From: Pardosa pseudoannulata
Lineage: Eukaryota; Arthropoda; Arachnida; Araneae; Lycosidae
NCBI GenBank assembly: GCA_032207245.1
Contig: CM063502.1
Span: forward strand, 119,166,929-119,230,928
Length of the DNA stretch: 64,000 bases
Direction: 5' to 3'
Within the stretch, counting starts at the first letter, position 1. Every line of letters starts with the position of its first letter. A program made the position numbers and the translations under genes. Shown here piece by piece: positions 38,324 through 48,451 of the stretch. The notes below the pieces were generated by a model. It searched no databases. It was not told the DNA's origin and saw only the letters and a list, made by a program, of their open reading frames with translations.

Positions 38324-38380
38324 ACGTATATACACGTCAAGCGCACCAAAATGAAGACTTGGATTGACGTGTATACACGT
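38324..38380. other. Pair of ACGT-type palindromes
   Basis: A near-palindrome ACGTATATACACGT (38,324-38,337) and a perfect one ACGTGTATACACGT (38,367-38,380) lie 43 bases apart. Together they form an inverted pair extending to CGTCAA / TTGACG. This looks like one eroded end of a DNA transposon, but the other end was not found. Confidence 0.5.
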
Positions 38381-38670
38381 TGAATGCAGTAAACTGTTCA
38401 AACGCTGGGATGCTTCGCTGACACCATGCTTCTTTACATCATGCTTCGGACATAATGCTTCTTTTACTTTATTGCTATTACTAGCTATTTATTTTCAATT
38501 TTGCATATTTTTTTACATGTTTACAGACACACACTGGAGAAAAGTAGAATGAACATTTCTAATACCCTCGATTGCATAAAAATGAAGGATTAATCCTGTC
38601 AAACCGAAGTACAAAGTGAATAAAAGGCGAATAATAACCTATGAAATAAAAACATGAATGACCCAATATT

Positions 38671-38791
38671 GTTTCGGAGAGCTACGATCAATTTATTGCT
38701 ATAGGAGCGCTACGTAGATCGAGACCTACAGCTTTAATCAGATTTCGAACGACTTATGAACATCCATGGCAACAGTGGAATTTGAATACAT
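38671..38791 (-). repeat. Degenerate SINE copy (variant tail)
   Basis: The plus strand reads 'gtttcggagagctacgatca', then 'ggagcgctacgtagatcgag', 'acctacagctttaatcagat' and 'gaacatccatggc', the SINE order on the minus strand. The left flank 'aaataaaaacatgaatgacc' is shared with the copy at 1,201, which supports a subfamily with its own tail sequence. Confidence 0.65.
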
Positions 38792-39234
38792 GAAAACAAT
38801 TAAAAATCATCAGTGGAAGGTACAAAACTTTTTATAAAATGACTGCGTAGTAGTTTTACTTTTTGAGAGACAAAGAAAACAATTTTCCCCTCAATATTCC
38901 GTAAACATCACATATTGAGATGTATATAATAAAATAGAAGAATGGCAAAGAGGATTTGAAAGAGGGAGAGGTACATTTAAAAAGGCGTATTTTAATTATA
39001 ATTATGACATTTTTATTAATAAAAATACTGTAACACTACTCGACAACTGTCTTGAATAAAGTATTCAATATAATATTAATAGTATTGAGGTAATAAAAAT
39101 AAAATATGTTAAATTTAATTTCTATGCTTCCTTGCGAAAACCATCAATTTTAGTATTTTCATTCGTTGCAGGACCATTCATACAATTAATCATATTAAAT
39201 TTTTTTTAGAAACTTCAAGCAGCGGTGTAGCTTC

Positions 39235-39412
39235 CTAACAACGTTTGCTTAGCAATCTTCAGAACCGGAGTTCGTGGGTTCGAATCCAACTGTGGCATGG
39301 ATCTTCGCAACCGTTCGGAATCGGCTTTAAGCAGTAGGTCCCGATCTCATTAGCCCTAGTGTTGCAAAAATTAAACAGTAGTGCCCCAAACCAAACCAAT
39401 CTAACAACGTTT
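39235..39412 (+). repeat. 5'-truncated SINE with 12-bp target-site duplication
   Basis: The SINE body at 39,247-39,400 (plus strand) is flanked by exact repeats CTAACAACGTTT at 39,235-39,246 and 39,401-39,412. Box B is intact (GGTTCGAATCC) but the A-box region is lost or scrambled. The element ends with 'ccccaaaccaaacc'. Confidence 0.88.
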
Positions 39413-39802
39413 ACCTGAAAGTTTCGGGCAAGAATAACTGGTTGTTCATAATAAAATACAGGTTCTTTAGAACTTCTAGAAAAAGATATAGTTGATAATG
39501 GCAATACATCTTTTCCAATAAATAATTTGATACCCAACATTGTAGCATTGGATGACCTTTCTGCTTATTCAAAGGAGGACATTTGCCTTTTATTAATATA
39601 ACTTCATACAATAATATGGACTTATACAGTTTATTGTGGTGTATTATACAGGCGGTCAACAATATTTCCTATAAGAATACACGAAAATACATCCGTGCCT
39701 CGCTCAAAAATGAAAACTAAGTAAACTCCATCGGGGCCCGAAAAGGTAACTATTATAAAATATGGGAAGCAACTGATTATATATAAACAAATGCTTTTAT
39801 TT

Positions 39803-39948
39803 TGGCTTGGAGCGCTACGGTTCACTGTTTTGCTACACGGAGGCAATGAAACCGGGGAAACTGCTTAATGTCAATGATTATCAGCATTAGAATCTGCGAA
39901 CTCTAGTACCGAATAGCAACGCCCTATCCATTCAGATTTCGTTCGCTA
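39803..39948 (-). repeat. Degenerate SINE copy
   Basis: The tail 'tggcttggagcgctacggtt', then 'tttgctacacggaggcaatg', 'actgcttaatg' and the head 'atttcgttcgct' are recognisable. Box B is destroyed. Confidence 0.7.
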
Positions 39949-39984
39949 TAATCTTATTTAGAAGACGGAGGGAAGGAAACCCTG

Positions 39985-40140
39985 CGTTCAATATTTTTGC
40001 AACATGAGGGGTAACTAGACCAGGACCAACTTGTTAGAGCTGATTTCGAAATGCTACGATTATTCATGCCAGCAGAGGAGTTCAAATCAACGGACTCCGA
40101 TACCAGAATGCAACGCATTACCCTTCAGTCATCGTTCGAC
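39985..40140 (-). repeat. Degenerate SINE copy
   Basis: The plus strand shows 'gcaacatgaggggtaactag', 'accaacttgttagagc', 'attcatgcc', 'gaggagttcaaatcaacgga' and the head 'tcagtcatcgttcgac'. It is diverged, and box B reads poorly. It lies only about 36 bases from the previous copy, in the same orientation. Confidence 0.65.
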
Positions 40141-40849
40141 ATAAACTGCAGTTATAATAAATTTTCGATCGACGAGTGTGTTAAATATTTAACGTAAACG
40201 TTCAACAACGAAACCTTCTATAACAGGTTTCACTTCAAAAGGCAAGGAACTGAAAATGAAGATTGTATCATGGTTCCGAATTTTCATCACAGTCTAAGGA
40301 TATAAATTTATATGCTGTTAGTTCTACACGAATTGATATTGAAATATTTAGCTTCTTAAATTAGTAATTTGGATTGTGGCGAAGGAATTTAACACTCTTA
40401 AAGTTTCTATAGCTGTCAAAAAGAATTGATATTTTCTAGTAGAATGCATCATTGCATTAGTGCTGCTTTAAGCGGTACATTCCATAGATTGTTTTTTGAA
40501 GTAAAGAACGCGATTTTTGAAATACACGTTTAGGATTCCAAAGGAAACCAGCCATGGCTACGCATCCGTAATAATTACAAGAGAGTAAGCTCGAAATTCC
40601 GAGACTCTCTAACAGTCACGTACATTTGAAAACGTGATGGATTTTCCTCACGAATTATCTCTTATTATCAGAAATATTTGATAGGCATTATGTAGCCCAA
40701 AAGGGTTATAGTAAAGAAATCAAATATCTTTGCAAATTTAATGCTGTGGCTTAACCAAACCAAGATAAAATTGTGAGAATGAAGAATTTTATTAACAAAA
40801 TTATAAAGGGTGAGTAAAAACACTTAAAAAGCTATTCCTTAAAATAAAC
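40141..40849. other. AT-rich DNA with a weak exon-like patch
   Basis: At about 40,534-40,584 on the plus strand a short open segment ('attccaaaggaaaccagcc') runs to a good donor, AGA|GTAAGC, with an acceptor-like 'cacgtttag' before it. At about 50 bases this is too little to call an exon. Confidence 0.2.
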
Positions 40850-40906
40850 GGCCCCATTAGTGCTCGTGTAGCAAAACTATAAACTATAGCGCTTCAACCC
40901 AAACCA
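40850..40906 (+). repeat. 5'-truncated SINE tail
   Basis: The sequence 'cattagtgctcgtgtagcaa' followed by 'ctatagcgcttcaacccaaa' is the last third of the SINE on the plus strand. It faces the next copy, so the two can pair with each other. Confidence 0.7.
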
Positions 40907-40943
40907 TAAAAGAAACACAAATACAAGCATACATCATATAAAG

Positions 40944-41121
40944 TGTGAAGTTTGGTTTGATTTGGAGTGCTACGGTCTACTTTTTGAAACACGAGGGCTA
41001 ATGAGACCGACACCTAAAGCTTAAAGCCTATTCCGAACATCCATGCTACAGTGGGATTCGAACCCACAAACTCTGGCCAGCACCCTAACCAATCGGCCAT
41101 CGTTCGGCTAAATTGTGAAGT
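40944..41121 (-). repeat. Nearly full-length SINE with target-site duplication
   Basis: The element at 40,952-41,109 (minus strand) is flanked by TGTGAAGT at 40,944-40,951 and 41,114-41,121, with partial matches beyond. The plus strand reads 'ggtttgatttggagtgctac', 'cacgagggctaatgagaccg', 'gggattcgaacccac' (perfect box B) and 'aaccaatcggccatcgttcg'. Two short internal deletions, one of them in the anticodon-region segment, distinguish it from the 34,817 copy. Confidence 0.88.
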
Positions 41122-41706
41122 GTTTCCACGAAGTGTGCTCCGATACTATTCCTACTGCAAGCCTGAACGCGTTTTTACTGCTCCCAAACAAAAAGTAATT
41201 TTTGGTGTGCTCTAATCATAATTTAACCAAAATACCTTAATATCAATGTACCATACATTACATAGTACAGAAATAAATATGAAATTCGTTGATTCAAGCA
41301 ATAAAATTCAATTCGTAAGCATAATTTTATATATAAATAGTTTAAAGATCTCCAAAGTATCTAGTACTCTAAATTCAATATCCTCAAACACTGATACATT
41401 CATTACGTACATTTTTGTCTTAAAGTCTTTTACTATAATAAATTATTGAAAAAAGGGTTTTTTTCTTATAAGAAGAATAGATTAAGCAATACCAGACAGT
41501 TATTTCATTGAAAAAGCGATGGCTTTGAACATATCACCACTTTGATGTTGACTGGGGGTTTTACCATAAGATTTTGCTCTATCAATAATGTAGCCGTTGT
41601 ATAGTTATATCCCTATAGAACGTTAGTTTCAATCCTGGAAACTCCAGTTATTAAGATATGTTCATCATGTGTAGGAATCAGATATTTAGTATCGACTCGA
41701 TGGGGC
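41122..41706. other. AT-rich DNA, no gene seen
   Basis: There is no supported gene. The body of the hAT fragment ending at 41,733 may lie in the right part, but its left boundary cannot be seen. Confidence 0.4.
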
Positions 41707-41733
41707 ATGGTCAAAAAAGGTTGAGAAGCACTG
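41707..41733 (-). mobile_element. hAT-type terminal sequence, isolated end
   Basis: Read backwards from 41,733 the sequence is CAGTGCTTCTCAACCTTTTT, which matches the terminal consensus of many hAT transposons (CAGTG-x-TTCTCAA). Only this end is found. No second inverted end or 8-bp duplication is visible nearby, so it is an end fragment or a partly deleted element. Confidence 0.45.
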
Positions 41734-43016
41734 GTTTACACATAATTATATCTTCAGCTGGATTTGAACCGTCAGTACCAAATGCTACACCCAAACTGTT
41801 TTGGCCCTTATTTGGCTCTTATTCGGTGATACCAGAGATAAAACATGTTACCATGGTAACGCATTTCGACCGTTTTAAAAAGAAATTTTATTCACCTGGT
41901 TACCGTTGGCATTTAAGTATTTAATTTCTCCATATATTACGCCGTTTCAGGTTGCTAAAGCTGTAAAATTAAATAAGAAATTAGGGAATGCGTGTGTGGT
42001 ATTAACTTACAATTTATTAACGTCAGAAGAGTGAAATTTCAGTCTTGTTATATGCAATTAGATAATAGAAAACTGCAGTCAAACTTTTCACAATTTGGGT
42101 TTCTGATATATACTACCTAATAAACAGTAGGGTAGATCTTACATAAAATTTAAAAGAGAATTGAAATACAATTTACACAGAATTTTTATGAACTACCTAA
42201 TATAATTACTATTTAATTTTTATAATTATATTACCTTAAGTGATAAAGCACCTTTTTTTTAAAGAGATTAACGATTGCATCTTTCTTTGAAGAAGTTTAA
42301 AAAAAGTGACTTTCATCTTCGTTTAATCATAGTTTATAACACTTTTTATATAAATTACTTCTTTTTTTAATTTGTGTGCACAGTAAATATTAATAAGTGC
42401 AATTGAAAATATTTTATTTAAAAATTATTTGGGGGCACTGGTATTTAGTAATGCATTGAGTTAAAGGATACTTAAATGTCATTTCAATGATTTTATTACA
42501 AGAAAATTAAAGTTGCAAAATTTAATAAGTGTTTAATGCTTTATTTTGAGCAACACTAACCCCAAGTGTTTATGTATATGTTGACCTTTAATGTAACGTC
42601 TGGCACTCTTAATATCTAAGGCATAGCAAGAAGTTAAGCATAAATAATGAACAAATTATGTTACAGGGGAAAGATTCATCAATTAAACCCACGATTTGAA
42701 GTTGTGTTGACAACAATTACTTTGTTAAATTAAGGGGAATGCCAGAATCGATTGCCAAAAGCGATAAAATTGCAGTGGGTGTTGAACGTTGAATATTTCC
42801 AGACCCCGTTTTCACAGTAAACTATAGGAGAAACTACTGTGTAGGAAGTTTAGATGGCGTTTATTTTGTTGTTAGTTTTTTGTATTGAAAGTTAATATAT
42901 AATTACTAACTATTCATATAATAAAATATTTGCCAATTATATGCTGTCAGGACTTGTCAGGTCACTACAACATTTTCCTTCACTGGAAGTCGATATATGC
43001 AGATAGTTCAATTTTT
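41734..43016. other. AT-rich DNA, no gene seen
   Basis: Past the hAT end there is a slightly GC-richer patch to about 41,940 and then featureless DNA. Confidence 0.45.
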
Positions 43017-43178
43017 GGTTTGGTTTAGAGCACTGCATTCAATTTTTGAAAAATGGCTAATTAGACTTGACTTACTGCTAAAGACGATGTGATAAAGGCT
43101 ACTAACATCCATGCCGGCAGCGTAATTCGAACTCGCAGACTCAAGTACAGAAAAGTCCGTACTTGTTCGGTCATCGTA
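43017..43178 (-). repeat. Degenerate SINE copy
   Basis: The plus strand shows 'ggtttggtttagagcactgc', 'ggctaattagac', 'acttactgctaaag', 'aacatccatgccggcagcg', 'attcgaactcgcagactc' and the head 'gttcggtcatcgta'. The order and spacing fit a full-length but mutated copy. Confidence 0.75.
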
Positions 43179-43421
43179 TGTCTTTACTAGCAATTAAAGG
43201 AAACAAGGTAACTATGTCAACTGGACGTTATTACTTACGTATGAATGAAAATTATTAATAATTTAGGTGAGAGATATCTAAAAAATGATATCAATAGTTT
43301 TGGTTGATCCTAATCCTCTGTGAAGGCGTTGGAAGGCCGTTTCCCTGGAAGGTAAGGAAGGGTTAAGATCTTACGTATGAGTTACGGAAAATAGTAAATT
43401 CCTTCTCAGATTACCCGATAG

Positions 43422-43578
43422 GTTTGTCTGGAGAGGTACTGACTTTTTTTCTGGCAACACAAGAGCTAATTACACCAGAATCGATTACGACTATACACAT
43501 TTAAGCCTTTAGTGTGATTCGAGGCCTCCTAACTATGGTACCGAAAAACAGCACGCTAAATGTTCAGCCACTGTTCGA
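43422..43578 (-). repeat. Degenerate SINE copy
   Basis: The blocks 'ggcaacacaagagctaatta', 'tagtgtgattcgaggcctcc' and 'ggtaccgaaaaacagcacgc' with the head 'tcagccactgttcga' follow the SINE order on the minus strand. Confidence 0.7.
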
Positions 43579-43919
43579 ATTTCGACTGGTGAAACCGAGG
43601 ATGAAATGCGCTACTATGCTAACACATCTACCGTTTTGAACTGCACTCTTTACACATTAGGCATTTGGGTAATCCGTTAAAGGTTTCCCATTGATTAAGC
43701 GATTTCACTTCCTATGAAAAAGCTATGCCCAACCCTTTGCTATGCGAGGTTAGTGCATTGTCTGTGTATAAGGTTTGTACTGACTGTGGCCGATTATTTT
43801 ATGCTGATTTTATACTGTAACAAAATATTATTACTAACAGTAATAATAGATCTTATAGACTATTTAAAGCTCTTATCACACTTCAAACGTGACGTGTGTG
43901 ACGCGTTACAGTGACAACT

Positions 43920-44210
43920 GATTCAGTTTACAGTTTCTTTTCCCCTTCAGGTGCATATCTCCTTTAGGTATTAGGTATTTCCTGCTCCCGAGTGATCTTT
44001 TTGTGCTCTACCTGGTAGTCTTCAGCTTACCTCTTTAAGCTCCTTACTGGGTTTGTCTAAAGTGCCACGGACTTTTGCGGGCTTCTTGTAGATCACAGAT
44101 GACCCTGTATCGCTTCGGGTTTCTGTTGTGGCTTATGGTCTGTCAGTTTACTTTACTCGCGAGGAACTTTAGGCCCAAGATCAAAATAGAGAACTCACCT
44201 AAGTTTCTTG
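43920..44210 (-). other. GC-raised segment with a possible minus-strand exon
   Basis: About 290 bases have raised GC. On the minus strand a frame of about 30 codons, basic and Lys-rich ('DTGSSVIYKKPAKVRG'), runs from near 44,118 to an excellent donor AAAGAG|GTAAGC near 44,032. An acceptor-like 'cacaacag' could start it. No family is recognised and no partner exon was found. It may be a small exon of a gene that spans the window, or decayed repeat sequence. Confidence 0.2.
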
Positions 44211-44499
44211 TGCCCGATTTCTCATATGATATCGATAAATTTTCAACAGCTTAAATTTGTTGAGGTTAACTTGTGATAAGGCATTTGATCAGTCGAAAAT
44301 ATTTAGCTATAACACGACAAATCAAGCATATTCCTCATCGATATAAGAAATTTTAAACTGTATTTGTTATTCTTTCTACATGTACAGTTAACGTGTGACA
44401 AAGCCTTAACCATTTAATAAAATTGCTATTTATTAAACATCGATACTTTTGTAAAATAAAAAATTCTAATTGTACTTAAACAGCAGCAATAATAAATAA

Positions 44500-44792
44500 A
44501 TATAATACATATATACACATACATATATATATACATACATACATATACATACATACACATACATACACATACATACATATACATATACATCTATATATAT
44601 ATACATATACATATATATATATACATATATATATATACATATATATACATATACATACATATACATATACATATATATATATACATATATATATATACAT
44701 ATACATATATATATACATATATATATATACATATATATATATACATATACATATATATATATACATATACATATATATATATATATACATAC

Positions 44793-44849
<57 letters not shown>

Positions 44850-45104
44850 CATACATATATATATACATACATATACATATATATATATATATACATATAT
44901 ATATACATATATATATATACATATATATATATACATATACATATATATATATACATATACATATATATACATATACATATATATATACATATACATATAT
45001 ATATACATACATATATATATACATATATATATATACATATATATATATACATATATATATACATATATATATACATATATATATATACATATATATATAT
45101 ATAC

Positions 45105-45137
<33 letters not shown>

Positions 45138-45350
45138 CATATATATACATATATATATATACATACATATATATATATACATATATATATACATACATAT
45201 ATATATATATATACATATATACATACATATATATATACATATATATATATACATATACATACATATATATACATACATACATATATATATATATACATAT
45301 ACATACATACACATACATATATACACACACACACATACACATATACACAC

Positions 45351-45409
<59 letters not shown>
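44500..45409. repeat. Compound TA/TACA microsatellite, about 0.9 kb
   Basis: The tract is built almost only from TA and TACA units in irregular order, with a short CACACA stretch near 45,325-45,350, and closes with about 60 bases of pure TA. On the minus strand it yields open frames of 282, 290 and 344 codons made of Tyr, Ile, Met, Val and Cys. These are artefacts of the repeat and not proteins. Such tracts are prone to slippage and to misassembly. Confidence 0.97.
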
Positions 45410-45411
<2 letters not shown>

Positions 45412-46402
45412 TTTGTGAAAAATAGTTTATTTGGAACACATGAACACTTGAAACTACAGAACCTGCAGATTTGAAGGGAAAAAATCCAGCGGAACTTCAA
45501 TAAAATAGGAGTTTTTCCGCACTTTATGACAGGAAAGAACCGATAGCAAAATAAAAAAATTGAAAGAATCTAGATGGAAAAATGAGGATGAATGAATTTT
45601 CCTAGAGGGGAAAGATAGAGCTGATTTTTCAAGGTACACTTTCATTTTAAAATATCTGCTGGAAAATAATATTAAAGTATTTGTATGTGTCTTGTATATA
45701 TGTATTTGCAAATGCATAGTGATTTAACGAACTTTTGTGTTCAAAATATATGTACTTTGTATGCATGAATCACTGAATTATGAAGATTTGAGATGGTTTA
45801 TTCTAAAGGGTGACTTGAGGTTCTGAATTAATACAGGAGGAGAAAAAAGCATTTGACTATAATCTGCATGAAAATTAGAATCCTAAAGGGAAATATGAAT
45901 GTATACCAAATCATATTTAAATTACCTTAAGTCCATCGAATTATATACGAAAAAAGAAACGTTTTCTGTCAAGATCTCAAAAATCTCCTTTTAAAATTAA
46001 ACGGTTGGTTTATTAGAAAACATTAATATGTTTTATTCCTTGTTCGAGGAGCTATATTTCAATATCAATCAATATTCCAAATACTTATTTCCTCTGTTTG
46101 ATAATTTTTCAATAGGATTTATTTTAATCAATTACATTGTGTATAAAAGAGTAATTTCCCTTTTTCTTTCTTTAACTCTCTTCTTTTTTTCATAAAGTCA
46201 TAGAGTTTCATAAAGTCAAGTCTCATTTCGATAAGAAATTTATAAAATCCCCAACATGTGAAAGGAAAGATACAAGAATACTCCCAGTTAGGAAAAAAAC
46301 CTTCATAAACTAAATTTGAGTATTTTATAGGCTCAATACACTTCACCAACTGTATTCAGAATTATGTCAGTAAATTCTAATTTTGGTTGAGGTAGGTCAA
46401 TT
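45410..46402. other. AT-rich DNA, no gene seen
   Basis: There is no supported gene or repeat boundary. Confidence 0.5.
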
Positions 46403-46475
46403 GTTTGGCTGGCAGCACTACGGTCCATTTTTTTGATGTATGAGAACTAATGACAAAGAGGAACTACTTGCTTAA

Positions 46476-47040
46476 CCCCTTCCGGTATGATTTAATAATG
46501 AAAAACTGTGCATGAAATAACCATTTAATTTTTATTTAAAAAACTTGTTTCATTTTACAATTTTTACATATTCTTAATTAAAATCCACTTTTTACATAGT
46601 GTTAAATAATATCAGAAACAGTAAAATTAAGAAAATATCAAAGCAAAACATTAATAATGTGTACAGATAATAGTCTTCAAGCTAGTGGTACTTTTCAAAA
46701 CAAAGTGCAAAGGAATTCTTAATTGTTCACACCGCCAAGCAGTCTCACTTTTAATTTGATTCTTGTAACACACACGGCATTTCTTAGTAGGTTTTCTTTT
46801 ATTCTGACTCATTAATTTGGCAATGACTTGTACCAAGAAATTCTAAGTAAACAATATGCAATAGTGACTTGTGATTTTCAGAAGTGATAAAAGTGTTGCC
46901 AAATTCAGTACACTAGAAATTTTAAACTAAATTATCATATTTAACAGTAACTTTAATCGCATGACGAGTGTAGCTCGTCATTGTGCGGTATGGAATGAAA
47001 AACTAATGACGAGCTAGACTCGTCATTTTACCGGAAGGGG
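46476..47040 (-). mobile_element. piggyBac-like non-autonomous element, copy 1 (565 bp)
   Basis: The element is flanked by TTAA (46,472-46,475 and 47,041-47,044). The ends are inverted repeats CCCCTTCCGGTA. Inside the right end are two palindromes, TGACGAG...CTCGTCA, about 46 bases apart (near 46,962 and 47,006). The minus strand carries a short remnant of a transposase C-terminus. The catalytic part is missing, so movement would need an enzyme in trans. TTAA targets and C-rich short ends are typical of the piggyBac superfamily. Confidence 0.85.
46651..46836 (-). pseudogene. piggyBac transposase C-terminal zinc-finger remnant (copy 1)
   Basis: This is a 61-codon frame. Residues about 12-24 read 'NKRKPTKKCRVCY' and residues 32-37 'TAWRCE'. 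A basic segment followed by C-x2-C and then a single Cys resembles the start of the cysteine-rich domain that closes piggyBac-family transposases, where it binds the transposon ends. The second half of the finger is not conserved: the later Cys/His residues are absent. There is no DDD catalytic domain. It is a leftover of a parental transposase gene and probably has no function as a protein. A nearly identical frame exists in copy 2. Confidence 0.6.
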
Positions 47041-47134
47041 TTAATAAATAGGGGCGTAATAATTAACGACTTACGAACATCCTTGTCAGAAGTAGTACTG
47101 GTACTAGCAGATCCCAACCTATACGGTTATCGCC

Positions 47135-47877
47135 AACAAAAGAAAATGAGTAATATTATATAATGGGAAACAGAACGATTTCATATAGTTGTTTATGTTA
47201 ACTTGTGCTGGTATTGTAGTGCGAAAAGTGATTCCAACAACATTTGTAGAAATCAGTCTTACTTTTCGAAAAACCTAAAAGATTCTTTTAACTCTTGAAA
47301 GTATTTCTTCTTAAATGTTACTGCTATATGATAAAAATAAGTACCGTATTTACACAATATAACGTGCTCTTTTCAAATATTTAGGGTACATACTCAAGGT
47401 GTGATTTATACATGGAATAAATTTACTGCTCCTGCAGTTACCCTATATAAGTACGAATAAAGACAAGTATACAAAGTATAAAACTAAAAAGAACCAATAA
47501 ATCATATTCAAAAGAAATATTGCTGCATTTGTATTTAAATACTATTGGACTTTTTTTAAATACAGTAGTGCCAATAACACTAACCATTAATTTTGAAAGC
47601 TTACTTTTCAACATAAAGCACGGTTTTAATTTTCTATTACATACTACAGTGCATCTCTTCTCTATCTTACTCGCATGCTTTCTTATAGAATGAAGAGGGG
47701 GAAAGAAATACAATCTTTTATCTATCCCCATCTAATAAATGGAATGATATACAAGATTTTCCAATTTAGTCTTCCTGGTTATCTCAATATAAACCCTCGC
47801 CAACTGAATGACTCTTAGACGAGCTTGAAGGATTTTAATAAGAATGCAGAAGAATGATATTGAAAGAGTGTTGGATC
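47135..47877. other. Spacer between the inverted piggyBac-like copies
   Basis: The spacer holds no gene I can support. A 97-codon minus-strand frame at 47,438-47,731 has no recognisable domain. Near 47,341-47,416 the sequence 'gtaccgtatttacacaat', followed by 'ggtgtgatttatacatgg', recalls end sequences of some DNA transposons, but I cannot assign it. Confidence 0.3.
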
Positions 47878-47881
47878 TTAA

Positions 47882-48447
47882 CCCCTTCCCGTAAAATGAC
47901 GAGTCTAGCTCGTCATTAGTTTTTCATTCCATAACGCACAATGACGAGCTACACTCGTCATGCGATTAAAGTTATTGTTAAATATGATAATTTAGTTTAA
48001 AATTTCTAGTGTACTGAATTTGGCAACACTTTTATCACTTGTAAAAATCATAAGTCACTATTGCATATTGTTTACTTAGAATTTCTTGGTACAAGTCATT
48101 GCCAAATTAATGAGTCAGAATAAAAGAAAACCTACTAAGAAATGCCGTGTGTATTACAAGAATCAAATTAAAAGTGAGACTACTTGGCGGTGTAAACAAT
48201 TAAGAATTCCTTTGTACTTTGTTTTGAAAAGTACCACTAGCTTGAAGACTATTATCTGTATACCTTATTAATGTTTTGCTTTGATATTTTCTTAATTTTA
48301 CTGTTTCTGATATTATTTAACACTATGTAAAAAAGTGGATTTTAATTAAGAATATGTAAGAATTGTAAAATGAAACAAGTTTTTTAAATAAAAATTAAAT
48401 GGTTATTTCATGCACAGTTTTTCATTATTAAATCATACCGGAAGGGG
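47882..48447 (+). mobile_element. piggyBac-like non-autonomous element, copy 2 (566 bp)
   Basis: This is the same element as at 46,476-47,040, in the opposite orientation, with its own TTAA at 47,878-47,881 and 48,448-48,451. Its left end reads CCCCTTCCCGTA (one change from copy 1) and its right end TACCGGAAGGGG. The double palindrome TGACGAG...CTCGTCA lies just inside the left end. Only scattered differences separate the two copies along their length, so both inserted fairly recently. Together they make an inverted repeat with arms of about 565 bases. Confidence 0.88.
48086..48271 (+). pseudogene. piggyBac transposase C-terminal zinc-finger remnant (copy 2)
   Basis: This is a 61-codon frame matching the copy 1 remnant, with a few substitutions. 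The second Cys of the C-x2-C pair is now Tyr ('KCRVYY'), so the finger is broken even at its start. Both copies share the same start and stop positions relative to the element, which shows that the frame length was inherited from the common source. Confidence 0.6.
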
Positions 48448-48451
48448 TTAA

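Larger units (their letters stand above)
46403..47134 (-). repeat. SINE copy split by a piggyBac-like insertion
   Basis: The left part at 46,403-46,475 ('ttggctggcagcactacggt', then 'gaactaatgacaaagag' and 'actacttgctta') and the right part from 47,041 ('acgacttacgaacatcc', then 'acctatacggttatcgcc') together make one minus-strand SINE. The break falls at the TTAA of the conserved 'actgcTTAAagc' segment, where the element at 46,476-47,040 is inserted. This fixes the order of events: SINE first, transposon second. Confidence 0.75.

Noticed and set aside
39259..39540. 93-codon minus-strand frame
   Set aside because: Most of it is the antisense reading of a SINE with clear target-site duplications.
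44466..45500. Three long minus-strand open frames (282, 290 and 344 codons)
   Set aside because: They are translations of the TA/TACA microsatellite in different frames and consist of Tyr, Ile, Met, Val and Cys repeats.
47438..47731. 97-codon minus-strand frame between the piggyBac-like copies
   Set aside because: It has no domain, splice context or composition that separates it from chance in AT-rich DNA.
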